From: Gammaproteobacteria bacterium | Lineage (GTDB): Bacteria; Pseudomonadota; Gammaproteobacteria; Steroidobacterales; Rariloculaceae | Direction of reading: 5' to 3' | Length of the DNA: 50,561 bases | Assembly (NCBI GenBank): GCA_022819855.1 | Contig: JAJEGN010000002.1 | Coordinates: 1 to 50,561 of the forward strand | Shown: piece by piece, positions 1-8,735 of the stretch | Layout of the letters: each line of letters begins with the position of its first letter | Numbering within the stretch: the stretch's first letter is position 1 | Position numbers and translations under genes: made by a program | Notes under the pieces: model-generated | What the model was told of the DNA's origin: nothing | The model's database searches: none | What the model saw: the letters and a program-made list of their open reading frames with translations, nothing else

Positions 1-99
1 GCCTACATGGATGTATTCACGGCGTGTTTCAAGCGACCGCCAGCGCACCTCCCCGCAACGAAGACCGCAGTCGCCGGTGTGCCTCCCCCCCACCCGGAT

Positions 100-468
100 T
101 CAGGCGCCATCAAACGCGTTCCGGACCCAATTCAGCGTCGGCTCGTCCGTGTCCACGGCGTCGACCGCAACGACGTCGAAGCGCAGCCGGCTGTGAAACC
201 ATTGGGGATGGCGCATGAGGAAATGGCGGGTGGCGTTGACGATGCGCTGCCGCTTGGCTCGGTTGATGCTTTCGAGCGCCGTGGTCCGGGCGCCCGTAGA
301 ACGCGCCCTGACCTCGACGATGACGAGCGTTTCGCCATCGAGACACACGATATCCAGTTCACCGAGCCGGCATCGGTAGCCGCGCGCGAGGATCTCAAGA
401 CCCTGGGCTCTCAGGTGGTTCGAGGCAAATGTCTCCCAGTGCGCGCCGCGCGCGCTGCGCTCGTTCAT
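100..468 (-). CDS. yraN: YraN-family (UPF0102) predicted endonuclease-like protein
   Basis: A 122-residue protein with the compact restriction-endonuclease-like fold pattern of the YraN family: an N-terminal GAHWETFASNHLRAQG helix, the GELDIVC strand carrying an acidic pair, then VIVEVRAR, which supplies the E-x-R/K part of the PD-(D/E)xK-like core. The function of the family is not established. The ATG at 468 overlaps the TGA of lpoA by four bases (ATGA), which selects this start over an upstream in-frame ATG at 699. The order rsmI / lpoA-yraN matches the E. coli yraL-yraM-yraN locus, which supports both names. Nothing convincing is seen between position 100 and the window edge. Confidence 0.88.
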   Translation of the reverse strand: MNERSARGAHWETFASNHLRAQGLEILARGYRCRLGELDIVCLDGETLVIVEVRARSTGARTTALESINRAKRQRIVNATRHFLMRHPQWFHSRLRFDVVAVDAVDTDEPTLNWVRNAFDGA

Positions 469-2327
469 CGCGATCCGATGAACGCTCTCGTCGGCTCGGC
501 TTCGGTGGGCGGCTGCGGAAGGGGAACGGGACGGCCATCGCGAAACTGGGCGAACGGCAGGGTACGGCGAATCTTCCCTTGTCCGTCTGGACGGAGTTCG
601 CCCGAAATGCCGAGCAAGGGCCAGCCGGGCGCGCCCGGGACATACAGGGAAGTCATGAGCTGATAGGCATCGAAGCCCATTCCGTAATAGCGAACCCATC
701 GGCTGGCGCGTTGCGGCCAGAGCGTTTCGAGTTCCCGGCGCAGGAACGTCGCGGTGTCGTCCGGCGCGAGCAGCATCGGCGCGTCGGGAAACACGATGCC
801 GTTCAGGTCGAAATCGCGCGAGCCGTTCGCGGGCTCGTGAATTGCCGAGGTCGCGTATGCCGGGATGTCGCCGGCATTGTGGAAGCGCAACTGGGGCGCA
901 AGCAGCCGCGCCGCCTGCGGCGTCTCGGCGGCGATGAAGATCATGTCGACGTCCTGGCGCCGCCTGGGTTCGAATTCGACCGCGAGCCCCAGGTTTTCAG
1001 CGAGCGAACTGCGCCTCCGATTGCTCAGCGAGATGTTGAGCAGGGACTCGACCGGTTCGGAGAAATCCTGCCGGGCCGGATCGTATCCCCTGAAGTCGAG
1101 AACGCGACCGCCGAGCGCCTCGAAACGGGACCTGAAGCTGTCGAGCAGGTCGTAACCCCAGGGGTCACTGCGGACGATGGCGACCGCGGTTCTCGCTCCC
1201 GCGGCGATGGCCTGCTCGGCGACGGCGTGCGCCTCATCCTCCGGCGCCAGCGCGAACTGGTGGAAGCTCTGCAGGAACGGCGCCTCGCTTTCGGCGAAGT
1301 TCAACGCCAGGGTCGGGATGAACCCCGCCTGGCCGATCACCCGTTCGACGTTGGGCCGCAGCAACGGGCCGACGATGAAGTCGGCTCCATCGAGCTGGGC
1401 GCTGAGATAGGCGCCGGCCGCACCGAGCGCGGTCGTATCGTACACGTGGACGGCCGTGTCGACGGGAGCTCCCAGGTGCGCTGCGAGAAAGCCGTCGCGA
1501 ATGGCCACGGCGGCCGGTCGCTGCGGCGAACTCAGCGGCAGCAGCAGTGCGATCTGGCGCGGATACTGCAGGGCGTTGCGCTGTTCGCTGAGCAGTTCCG
1601 CGAGCAGGCCCCCGGCCGCAGGATGGTCGACGTAGACGCTGCGCCATTCGAGCAGGGCGCGGCGAAACTCTCCGGGATCGTCCGCGGCATCTGCGAGCGG
1701 TGCGAGGGCAAGCCAGCCCGCGACGACCGGATCGTCGCTTTGCCCGAGTGGAGCGTTCGGCGCCGCGGCGCCAAGTTCTTCCCAGATCAGGCGCTGATTG
1801 GCCATGATCGCTTCGGCGGCGTCGAGCAGGCTTTCGCGCGCGACGAACGCGCCCACGCCCTCGGCATGGCGGCCGACGCGCATCAGGGCCTGACCGCGCG
1901 TCGCGGCAAATTCCGGGCGCCATTCGTCCGGGACCGGGGGCAGGATCGCCGCGAGCAGCGCAAGCGCGGCGTCGGGATCGCCTTCGTCGAGGTCAACCCG
2001 GGCAAGCAGTCCCGCGACGATCTTCTGCTGTTCGGGATCCGCTGCCGGGCCAGCCTCGAGAAGCCATTGCCGCGCGGCGGCCGTGTCGGCAAGCTCAATG
2101 AGCAGGACTGCACCGTCAATGAGGTAGCCCGCGCGACGCGCCAGCGCGGTCCGGTCGGCGAGTTCTCTATATAGATCTGCGGCAGCGCGCAGCTTGCCTG
2201 CGGCCGCTTCCGATTGTGCGCGAAGCTCCAGATCCGCGGCGCCCGGCGGCAGCGGCGGGGTTGATGTCGTGCAGCTTGCCACTGCCGCCGCCGCGATTGC
2301 CAATAGAATGTACTGCCGCAACTTCAT
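465..2327 (-). CDS. lpoA: LpoA/LppC-like lipoprotein, activator of penicillin-binding protein 1A
   Basis: A 620-residue predicted outer-membrane lipoprotein. The N terminus has basic residues, a hydrophobic stretch and a lipobox ending V-A-S-Cys19, so Cys19 should be lipidated. Residues about 30-250 look like the helical TPR-like N domain (repeated Leu/Ala-rich helices). The C-terminal half has periplasmic-binding-protein-like segments (IALLLPLSSPQRPAAVAIRDG, then DFIVGPLLRPNVERVIG), as in LpoA. In E. coli LpoA spans the periplasm to stimulate PBP1A transpeptidation. An in-frame ATG at 2519 lies inside divergent rsmI and is rejected because it would bury the signal peptide. The start codon is only 22 bp from that of rsmI on the other strand. 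Confidence 0.9.
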   Translation of the reverse strand: MKLRQYILLAIAAAAVASCTTSTPPLPPGAADLELRAQSEAAAGKLRAAADLYRELADRTALARRAGYLIDGAVLLIELADTAAARQWLLEAGPAADPEQQKIVAGLLARVDLDEGDPDAALALLAAILPPVPDEWRPEFAATRGQALMRVGRHAEGVGAFVARESLLDAAEAIMANQRLIWEELGAAAPNAPLGQSDDPVVAGWLALAPLADAADDPGEFRRALLEWRSVYVDHPAAGGLLAELLSEQRNALQYPRQIALLLPLSSPQRPAAVAIRDGFLAAHLGAPVDTAVHVYDTTALGAAGAYLSAQLDGADFIVGPLLRPNVERVIGQAGFIPTLALNFAESEAPFLQSFHQFALAPEDEAHAVAEQAIAAGARTAVAIVRSDPWGYDLLDSFRSRFEALGGRVLDFRGYDPARQDFSEPVESLLNISLSNRRRSSLAENLGLAVEFEPRRRQDVDMIFIAAETPQAARLLAPQLRFHNAGDIPAYATSAIHEPANGSRDFDLNGIVFPDAPMLLAPDDTATFLRRELETLWPQRASRWVRYYGMGFDAYQLMTSLYVPGAPGWPLLGISGELRPDGQGKIRRTLPFAQFRDGRPVPLPQPPTEAEPTRAFIGSR

Positions 2328-2349
2328 CGTCGTCGACTGAATCCTTCGA

Positions 2350-3198
2350 ATGACCAGCAAGCAGGACAGGCCGGCCGGAACGCTGCATGTCGTCGGTACG
2401 CCGATCGGCAACCTCGGGGACTTGAGCTTGCGGGCGCGCGAAGTTCTCGGCGCGGTCGACGCCATAGCGGCCGAGGATACCCGCCGAACCCGACGATTGC
2501 TATCGAGTATCGGGCTCAAGGCTTCAATTATCGCGTTTCACGATCACAACGAAGCCGAGCGCACGCCGGCACTGCTCGAACGCCTGCGCGACGGCGAAGC
2601 GATCGCGCTGGTCAGCGATGCCGGCACGCCGCTGATCAGCGATCCCGGTTGGCGCCTGGTCCGCGCGGCGCTTGCCGACGGCATCGAAGTGCTGAGCGTG
2701 CCCGGCCCAAGCGCCGTGTCCGCGGCGCTGAGCGTCTGCGGTCTGCCGACGGACCGGTTCGTGTTCGAGGGGTTTCTGCCGCGCCGCAGGGCGCAACGGG
2801 CGGCGCGGCTTGAAGCCCTGCGCAACGAGACGCGGACGATGGTCTTTTTCGAGTCCGTGCACCGGCTCGACGCAACGCTGCGCCAGCTCGCTGAGCAGTT
2901 CGGCGCCCAGCGCGAAGCGGCGATCGCGCGCGAACTGACCAAGCTTCACGAGCGTGTGTATACGGGTTCGCTGGCTGAAATCTGCGCCCGGCTTGGCGGC
3001 GGGATTCCCCTGCGCGGCGAGTTCGTCGTGGTCGTCGCAGGCGCGCATGAGGTCTTGCGGCCCGAAGAGTCCGAAGCTCTGCGAATCTTCTCCGTCCTCT
3101 GTGAGGACCTGCCGCCGGACAGGGCCGCAACGCTCTGCGCGAGGATCACGGGTCTGCCGCGCAACGTCGTATATGGCCTGACCCGGAAGAAAGCGTAG
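2350..3198 (+). CDS. rsmI: 16S rRNA (cytidine-1402-2'-O)-methyltransferase RsmI
   Basis: A 282-residue tetrapyrrole-methylase-fold SAM methyltransferase that 2'-O-methylates C1402 in the decoding centre of 16S rRNA. Diagnostic segments are VGTPIGNLGDLSLRA near the N terminus, AEDTRRTRRLL, and LVSDAGTPLISDPGW, all close matches to the family. Length is normal (E. coli about 286). The ATG at 2350 has no good Shine-Dalgarno sequence. It is kept because the conserved domain begins 13 residues later and no better start exists. The partner modification enzyme, rsmH, lies about 1 kb downstream across rnpB. Both act on the same nucleotide (N4 and 2'-O of C1402). Confidence 0.95.
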   Translation: MTSKQDRPAGTLHVVGTPIGNLGDLSLRAREVLGAVDAIAAEDTRRTRRLLSSIGLKASIIAFHDHNEAERTPALLERLRDGEAIALVSDAGTPLISDPGWRLVRAALADGIEVLSVPGPSAVSAALSVCGLPTDRFVFEGFLPRRRAQRAARLEALRNETRTMVFFESVHRLDATLRQLAEQFGAQREAAIARELTKLHERVYTGSLAEICARLGGGIPLRGEFVVVVAGAHEVLRPEESEALRIFSVLCEDLPPDRAATLCARITGLPRNVVYGLTRKKA

Positions 3199-3245
3199 CT
3201 CGCGCTTGTTGCCGCGCTTGCGGTCGTGCCGGGAGGGGGTAAGCT

Positions 3246-3592
3246 ATCGGTTCGGAGCCGGCTGCGTAGCCGCTGGGCGCAGCTCAGAGGAAAGTCCGGG
3301 CTCCCTGGGCATGGCACCAGGTAACACCTGGGGGGCGCGAGCCTACGGAAAGTGCCACAGAAAATATACCGCCGCTTTAGCGGTAAGGGTGAAAAGGTGC
3401 GGTAAGAGCGCACCGCGCAGGTGGTAACACGCTGCGGCACGGCAAACCCTGCCAGGAGCAAGGCCGAATAGGGAAGCGTTCGAGTGCGCCCACACGAGCT
3501 TCCGGGTAGGCCGCTTGAGGTATGCGGTGACGCATATCCCAGATGAATGGTTACGCTCGACAGAACCCGGCTTACAGGCCGGCTCCGATCCT
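3246..3592 (+). ncRNA. rnpB: RNase P RNA, bacterial class A
   Basis: The catalytic RNA of RNase P, which matures tRNA 5' ends. Conserved blocks occur in the right order: gaggaaagtccgggctcc, aggtaac near 3320, ggtaagggtgaaa, gtgcggtaagagcgcaccgc, ggcacggcaaacc, ggagcaaggccgaatagg, and the 3' block gacagaacccggcttac. The ends pair to form helix P1: tcggagccggc at 3252-3262 with gccggctccga at 3578-3588. Exact ends are estimated from that helix. It is transcribed with rsmI, 48 bp downstream of its stop, so its promoter must lie within or just after rsmI. A weak GGGCT/AGCCC hairpin follows near 3598-3622 without a clear T-tract. Confidence 0.96.
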
Positions 3593-3672
3593 TGCCGGGC
3601 TGATCTCGCCTCGAGCCCCGGTTGGCAGCCTCTAACTCACTGTCAGCACACGGGAATTTATTGAAATAGTTG

Positions 3673-3701
3673 TTGACAGCCGGCGAGCGCGCTTTTATGG
3701 T
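3673..3701 (+). promoter_or_regulatory. Predicted sigma70 promoter of the dcw cluster (Pmra)
   Basis: A perfect -35 hexamer TTGACA at 3673-3678, a 17-bp spacer, and a -10 hexamer TATGGT at 3696-3701. This is the best promoter-like sequence upstream of mraZ and lies where the mra promoter is expected. Transcription should start near 3708, about 50 bases before the mraZ ATG. The -10 element overlaps the first MraZ box. Confidence 0.75.
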
Positions 3702-3725
3702 GGGACATCGTGGTCCGTAGTGGGC
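3701..3725 (+). promoter_or_regulatory. MraZ operator: three TGGKN repeats with 10-bp period
   Basis: TGGGA at 3701-3705, TGGTC at 3711-3715 and TGGGC at 3721-3725 are separated by exactly five bases each. This matches the known MraZ target, TGGGN repeats with 5-nt spacers, bound upstream of mraZ in several bacteria. They overlap the -10 element and the predicted start site, a position suited to autorepression. An additional TGGGT at 3742 is one base out of phase. Confidence 0.7.
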
Positions 3726-3759
3726 GGATTGTGTAGATTAGTGGGTGCGTGGCCCAATC

Positions 3760-4218
3760 ATGTTTTTAGGCGCGTCGAAAGTAACCCTGGACGACAAGGG
3801 TCGGGTAGCGATCCCTGCCCGCTATCGCGATCGTATCAGGGATCGTGCCGACGGCCATCTCGTGGTCACCGCCAGTCCGCCGGGCCCCGGCGCGCGCCAC
3901 CTCCGGATCTACATGCACCCGGATTGGGAGGTAGCTGCACGCAAGCTCACTCGTCTTCCCGGCATGCATCCGATCACCCTCGCGCTGCAGCGACGGTTGA
4001 TCGGGTACGCGAGCGAACGGGATATCGATGGTCACGGGCGCATTCTAATCAATCTGACCATGCAGGAGTTCGCTGGCGTCGAGCGTCACGCCATGCTGGT
4101 CGGCCAGGGCAACAGGCTGGAACTTTGGGATGAAGGGCGCTGGAAGGAACAGAACGACGAGCTTGACAAGGACATCTTCGCGGACTTGCCGGAAGAGTTC
4201 ATGGCGCTGGTGCTGTAG
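3760..4218 (+). CDS. mraZ: Transcriptional regulator MraZ
   Basis: A 152-residue protein with two AbrB-like swapped-hairpin DNA-binding motifs: VTLDDKGRVAIPARYRDRI near the N terminus and ERDIDGHGRILI in the second half, both with the D-x-x-GR signature. MraZ is the first gene of most dcw clusters and represses them by binding TGGGN repeats, which are present upstream (3701-3725). The ATG at 3760 gives the family's usual MFxGA start. An in-frame GTG at 3745 is rejected because it adds residues not seen in the family. rsmH follows after about 20 bp. Confidence 0.95.
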   Translation: MFLGASKVTLDDKGRVAIPARYRDRIRDRADGHLVVTASPPGPGARHLRIYMHPDWEVAARKLTRLPGMHPITLALQRRLIGYASERDIDGHGRILINLTMQEFAGVERHAMLVGQGNRLELWDEGRWKEQNDELDKDIFADLPEEFMALVL

Positions 4219-4238
4219 CACCGGGGCCGGTGACTCGC

Positions 4239-5192
4239 ATGTCCGCACATCAGCCGGTGCTGGTGGAGGAGGTCGTTGATGGATTGGTTCTTGTAGAGGA
4301 CGGCTGCTACGTCGACGGCACCTACGGCCGGGGGGGACACAGCACTGAAATTCTCGAGCGAATTGGACGCCGCGGACGATTGCTGGCGCTGGACAAGGAT
4401 CCGGACGCCGTGGCTGACGGCCGCCAACGGTTCGGCCAGGATCCCCGATTCACGATCGAGCACGCGGGCTTCGAGAACCTGCGCGAAGCTGTGGCGCCGT
4501 GGCTCGGGGAACGCAATCTCGCCGGCGTGCTGCTGGATCTCGGAGTTTCCTCGCCGCAACTTGACACCGCCCGCCGTGGCTTCAGTTTCGCCGAGGACGG
4601 GCCGCTAGACATGCGTATGGATCCAAGCACGGGACAAACCGCCGCAGCCTGGCTCGCCGAGGCGGGCGAAGGTGAACTGGTGCGCGTGTTGCGCGACTAC
4701 GGCGAGGAGCCGCGCGCGCGGCGAATTGCCGCGGCGATCGTGCGCGAGCGCCGGGCCGCGCCGCTGACTGGCACGGCCCAACTCGCGCGCGTGGTCAGTG
4801 CCGCTGCACCCGCGGCGGCAGGACGATCCCGGTCCCGCATTCATCCGGCGACGCGGGTATTTCAGGCACTGAGGATCGTGGTCAACGACGAGCTTGCCGT
4901 ACTCGAGCGGGGGTTGCGGGCAAGCGTCGAACTCCTCGCTTCCGGCGGCCGCCTGCTCGTAATCAGTTTCCATTCGCTCGAGGACCGGATCGTCAAGCGA
5001 TTCATTGCGCATGAGGAGCGTGGCGACCCGGCCTGGGCCGGACTGCCGCAGATCCCGCCCGAGGCCCGACCGCGCTTGCGCCGTGTCGGCCGGCTCGTCC
5101 GGCCCGCCGCTGCGGAGCTCGACCGCAACCGGCGAGCGCGCAGCGCCCGGCTCAGGATCGCCGAAAAGCTCGCGCCGGAGGGCGCGTCGTGA
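4239..5192 (+). CDS. rsmH: 16S rRNA (cytosine-1402-N4)-methyltransferase RsmH
   Basis: A 317-residue SAM-dependent methyltransferase (MraW) that N4-methylates C1402 of 16S rRNA. It shows the N-terminal HQPVLVEEVVDGL, the SAM-binding YGRGGHSTEIL, LLDLGVSSPQLD, and the C-terminal RILVNDEL-like segment (RIVVNDELAVLERGL) followed by ISFHSLEDRIVKRF. The ATG at 4239 is preferred; a GTG at 4230 is in frame but sits only three bases from the GGGG that could serve as ribosome-binding site. The last codon overlaps ftsL by four bases (GTGA). Confidence 0.95.
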   Translation: MSAHQPVLVEEVVDGLVLVEDGCYVDGTYGRGGHSTEILERIGRRGRLLALDKDPDAVADGRQRFGQDPRFTIEHAGFENLREAVAPWLGERNLAGVLLDLGVSSPQLDTARRGFSFAEDGPLDMRMDPSTGQTAAAWLAEAGEGELVRVLRDYGEEPRARRIAAAIVRERRAAPLTGTAQLARVVSAAAPAAAGRSRSRIHPATRVFQALRIVVNDELAVLERGLRASVELLASGGRLLVISFHSLEDRIVKRFIAHEERGDPAWAGLPQIPPEARPRLRRVGRLVRPAAAELDRNRRARSARLRIAEKLAPEGAS

Positions 5193-5476
5193 AGCTGCGT
5201 TTCGGAGTGTTGCTCACGGCGCTCGTCGTGGCCGTGGCGGTCGTCATATCCGGCGTTGTGCTCGTTACGGCCAAGCACAAGTCCCGCCAGTTGTTTGCCG
5301 AGCTTGAAGCGCTCAAGCGCGAAGAGGCCAGACTGCAGGACGATTGGGGACGCCTGCAGCTCGAGCAGAGCACCTGGGCCACGCACCCGAGAATCGAAGC
5401 CCTGGCAGCCCAGCAACTCGAACTCGTCGTACCCGATGACGAGCAGGTCGTGATCGTCGCGGCGCCAGGCCAATGA
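5189..5476 (+). CDS. ftsL: Cell division protein FtsL
   Basis: A 95-residue bitopic protein: a short cytoplasmic N terminus, one transmembrane helix (about residues 6-28), then a periplasmic coiled coil rich in Leu/Glu (SRQLFAELEALKREEARLQ). In the divisome FtsL pairs with FtsB and FtsQ and activates FtsWI. Sequence identity in this family is poor, so size, topology and position between rsmH and ftsI carry the assignment. The start is GTG, overlapping the rsmH stop (GTGA at 5189-5192). It overlaps ftsI by ATGA. Confidence 0.92.
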   Translation: MKLRFGVLLTALVVAVAVVISGVVLVTAKHKSRQLFAELEALKREEARLQDDWGRLQLEQSTWATHPRIEALAAQQLELVVPDDEQVVIVAAPGQ

Positions 5477-7260
5477 AATCCGGGAGCAACACGGTCCAAC
5501 GGCGCGGCGGGGGCTGGCGCAATACGTTCGTGCTGGCGTGCTTCGTCCTGCCCGTGACGGTCGTCATCATCCGGCTGCTGTACATGCAGTTCATCGTCGG
5601 GGATTTTCTCAACGCGCAGGGCGACGCCAGGCAAATCCGCACGGTGCAGATGTCGGCGCATCGCGGCTCGATCGTCGATCGTCACGGCGAACCGCTGGCA
5701 GTCAGCACGCCGGTGGACAGCATCTGGGTGAACCCGGGCGAACTCGGGCCGGAACTGGGCCGGCTCGGGGAGCTGGCCGCGGCGCTCGATCTCGATCCCG
5801 ACCGGCTCGCGCGGCGCATCGCGGACAACATGGAACGCGAGTTCGTCTACCTCAGGCGCCACATTGCCCCGGCCAGGGCGGCCGCAGTCCTGAGCCTCGG
5901 CATTCCGGGCGTCAGGAGCCAGCGGGAGTTTCGCCGCTATTACCCCGCGGGCGAGGTCACAGGCCATGTCCTGGGCTTCACCGACATTGACGACAGGGGC
6001 CAGGAAGGTCTCGAGCTGGCATTCGACCACTGGCTCGCTCCGGATATCGGCAGCAAGCGAGTCGTCCAGGATGGCCTGGGCCGGGTTATCGTCGATGTGG
6101 AGCAGATCAGGCCCGCCCGTGACGGCAGCACCCTAAGAACCAGCATCGATCTGCGCCTCCAGTACCTCGCGTATCGCGAACTGAAGCGCGCCGTGGCGGA
6201 GAACGGCGCGCAATCCGGGTCGGTCGTGATTCTCGATCCCAAGCGCGGCGAAGTACAGGCGATCGTCAATCAGCCGTCCTACAACCCGAACGACCGTTCC
6301 CAGCTCGATGTCGCCCGGTACCGCAATCGAGCCGCCACCGACATGATCGAGCCCGGTTCGAGCTTCAAGCCGTTCATTCTCGCCGCGGCGCTCGAAAGCG
6401 GCCGGTACTCCCCGGACTCGCTTGTCGATACATCGCCCGGGATCCTCACGGTCAACGGGCGCGTGGTGACGGAGGACAACTCGAACCTCGGCGTTATCGA
6501 CCTGACCACCGTGCTCGCCCGGTCGAGTAACGTCGGCGCCGCGCACATCGCACTGTCGCTGGACCCATTGAGTGTGTGGCAGGTGCTGGCGGGCTTCGGA
6601 ATCGGCCGCCTGACCGACAGCAAGTTCCCCGGCGAGTCCTCGGGCGTGCTCAACGACCCGCAGCACTGGCGTGAGGTCAATCAGGCTACGCTCTCGTATG
6701 GCTACGGGCTGTCGGTCACGGCGCTGCAATTGGCGCGTGCGTATTCGGTAATCGCGGCCGGCGGCGTGTTACGCGGCGTATCGTTCGTCGCGCTGGATGA
6801 ATCTCCGCCGGGCCAGCGCGTCATTTCCGAGTCCACAGCCGACGAGCTCATGAAGATGCTCCAGGCGGTCGTCCTTCCGGGTGGTACGGCGCGCCGCGCC
6901 GCGGTCGCGAACTACAGCGTGGCGGGCAAGACGGGCACCGCGTGGAAGTTGGGCGCCGGCGGCTACCAGCAGGATCGCTACACTGCAATATTCGCCGGGA
7001 TCGTGCCGGCCGGCGATCCCAGGCTCGTCGTGGTCGTCGTCATCGACGATCCGCGCAGCGGCGCCTACTACGGCGGCGAAGTCGCTGCGCCGGTGTTCGC
7101 GACGATCGCCGAGGGCGCACTGAGGCAACTCGCCATCCCCCCGGACGCGTTGACCGAGCCGCCGGTCTCCGTCATCGCGAGCGCACGGGCGGATACCGCG
7201 GTTGCTGGCAGCCAGGCGAGCGATAGCTCCGCGGTCGCGAGCGCGCGGGTGGATCCATGA
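5473..7260 (+). CDS. ftsI: Peptidoglycan D,D-transpeptidase FtsI (PBP3)
   Basis: A 595-residue class B penicillin-binding protein that cross-links septal peptidoglycan. There is one N-terminal transmembrane helix (residues about 17-38), then the dimerisation/pedestal domain starting at AHRGSIVDRHG, and the transpeptidase domain with all three motifs: SSFK with catalytic Ser296, SSN at 351-353, and KTG at 486-488. It overlaps both neighbours by ATGA. The last roughly 50 residues are a low-complexity Ala/Ser tail with a 20-codon repeat (VIASARAD and AVASARVD), perhaps a lineage-specific periplasmic extension. Confidence 0.97.
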   Translation: MKSGSNTVQRRGGGWRNTFVLACFVLPVTVVIIRLLYMQFIVGDFLNAQGDARQIRTVQMSAHRGSIVDRHGEPLAVSTPVDSIWVNPGELGPELGRLGELAAALDLDPDRLARRIADNMEREFVYLRRHIAPARAAAVLSLGIPGVRSQREFRRYYPAGEVTGHVLGFTDIDDRGQEGLELAFDHWLAPDIGSKRVVQDGLGRVIVDVEQIRPARDGSTLRTSIDLRLQYLAYRELKRAVAENGAQSGSVVILDPKRGEVQAIVNQPSYNPNDRSQLDVARYRNRAATDMIEPGSSFKPFILAAALESGRYSPDSLVDTSPGILTVNGRVVTEDNSNLGVIDLTTVLARSSNVGAAHIALSLDPLSVWQVLAGFGIGRLTDSKFPGESSGVLNDPQHWREVNQATLSYGYGLSVTALQLARAYSVIAAGGVLRGVSFVALDESPPGQRVISESTADELMKMLQAVVLPGGTARRAAVANYSVAGKTGTAWKLGAGGYQQDRYTAIFAGIVPAGDPRLVVVVVIDDPRSGAYYGGEVAAPVFATIAEGALRQLAIPPDALTEPPVSVIASARADTAVAGSQASDSSAVASARVDP

Positions 7261-8735
7261 TGAGCGCCGCGTTAACGGCTGCCGCGATGACCCTCGGCGA
7301 TCTGCTGGGTCCGGGAGCAGCCGGCCACGCAGCGATGGAGATCCGGGACCTCGTCATCGACAGCCGTCAGGTCACCCCCGGCGCCGCCTTCCTTGCCGTG
7401 CCCGGCGGTGCGCGGCACGGGCTCGACTTCGCCGCGGAAGCGCTCGAGCGCGGCGCTGCGATCGTCCTTTACGCGCCGGATGCGAAGCATCCCGAGGTTC
7501 CGGAGCCGAGTCTGGCGATACCGGGTCTCGGCGACCGGCTCGGCGATCTCGCCAGCGCGTTCTTCGCGCCCGAGGGCGAGCGTCCTGACATGCTTGGCGT
7601 GACGGGCACCAACGGCAAGACCACGGTCGCCTGGCTGGTCGCGAACGCGATGGCCGAACGCGACGCTGCCTGCGGCTACATCGGAACGCTCGGCTTCGGG
7701 GCGCCGGCCGACCTCGAGCCGCACGCGCTGACGACGCCCGACTGCCTGAGTCTGCATCGGGAGGTCGCGGCCATAGGTCTGCCGCGAGTCGCTCTCGAAG
7801 TGTCGTCGCACGCCCTGGCGCAGGATCGGATCGCGGGGCTCGAGATCGCCGCCGCCGCGTTTACGAACCTCACGCGCGATCATCTCGATCACCATGGCGA
7901 TTTCAGCGCTTATGGCGAAGCCAAGGCGCGCCTGTTCAGTCGACCCGGGCTCGTCAGGGCCGTGCTCAACGGCGACGATCCGTTCGCAGCCAGGTTGCTG
8001 CGCGACTTGCCGGCCGGCTGCGAACCCGTCCTGACGTCGCAACGCGGTCGATCCGATGCAGACATCGTCGGCCGCTGTCGACTCAGGGGCTTGTCCGGGC
8101 TCGAACTCGAACTCAACGGCCGCTACGGCAGTGCGACGCTCGTCTCGCCCCTGATCGGGGAGTTCAACGCCGAAAACCTGCTGCTCGCGGCCGGCGCACT
8201 GGTGGCCTGGGAGTTGCCGCTGACGGACGCATGCGCGGCGCTGGCCGAATGCGGCCCTCCGCCGGGCCGGATGGAGGTCCACGGCGGCGCAGGCGGGCAG
8301 CCCTGGGTCGTGGTCGACTACGCGCACACGCCGGACGCGCTCGAACGCGCCCTCGCAACGCTCGCGGAAACTGCGCCGGGCGAGTTGTGGTGCGTGTTCG
8401 GCTGCGGCGGCGAGCGCGACCGGGGCAAACGGCCCGAAATGGGCGCCGCGGCGGCGCGCTCGGCGCCGCACATCGTGCTGACCGACGACAACCCGCGCGG
8501 CGAGGATCCGGCAGCGATCGTTGCGGACATACGCGCGGGAATCGAGGCGCATCCGGATGTGGCGATAGTTCATTCGCGCGAGCAAGCCATCGCCCGCGCC
8601 GTGGCTGCGGCAGGCGGCGGGGATGTCGTCCTGGTCGCGGGCAAGGGGCACGAAACCTCGCAAACCGCAGCCGACGGGCAACGTCCCTTCGACGACCGCG
8701 CCGTGGTCGCCGATCTGCTTGGAGACCGACGTTGA
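7257..8735 (+). CDS. murE: UDP-MurNAc-L-Ala-D-Glu:meso-diaminopimelate ligase MurE
   Basis: A 492-residue ATP-dependent Mur ligase adding the third stem-peptide residue. It has the P-loop VTGTNGKTTVAWLV, the Mur substrate motif LEVSSHAL, and LTDDNPRGEDP. The DNPR tetrapeptide is the signature of enzymes that use meso-diaminopimelate rather than lysine, as expected for a Gram-negative wall. The start overlaps the ftsI stop (ATGA), and the TGA stop shares a base with the murF ATG (TGATG). Confidence 0.97.
   Translation: MMSAALTAAAMTLGDLLGPGAAGHAAMEIRDLVIDSRQVTPGAAFLAVPGGARHGLDFAAEALERGAAIVLYAPDAKHPEVPEPSLAIPGLGDRLGDLASAFFAPEGERPDMLGVTGTNGKTTVAWLVANAMAERDAACGYIGTLGFGAPADLEPHALTTPDCLSLHREVAAIGLPRVALEVSSHALAQDRIAGLEIAAAAFTNLTRDHLDHHGDFSAYGEAKARLFSRPGLVRAVLNGDDPFAARLLRDLPAGCEPVLTSQRGRSDADIVGRCRLRGLSGLELELNGRYGSATLVSPLIGEFNAENLLLAAGALVAWELPLTDACAALAECGPPPGRMEVHGGAGGQPWVVVDYAHTPDALERALATLAETAPGELWCVFGCGGERDRGKRPEMGAAAARSAPHIVLTDDNPRGEDPAAIVADIRAGIEAHPDVAIVHSREQAIARAVAAAGGGDVVLVAGKGHETSQTAADGQRPFDDRAVVADLLGDRR

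Noticed and set aside
1..99. Possible minus-strand gene start (GTG near 49, purine-rich upstream)
   Set aside because: Only about 16 codons are visible, without similarity to the diaA gene expected after yraN.
429..2174. Long plus-strand frame opposite lpoA
   Set aside because: Arg/Gly/Glu-rich mirror sequence with no family features; lpoA on the other strand has a lipobox and domain pattern.
8231..8734. Extended N terminus of murF
   Set aside because: Entirely inside murE and Arg-rich; the MurF domain begins at 8735 with a TGATG overlap.
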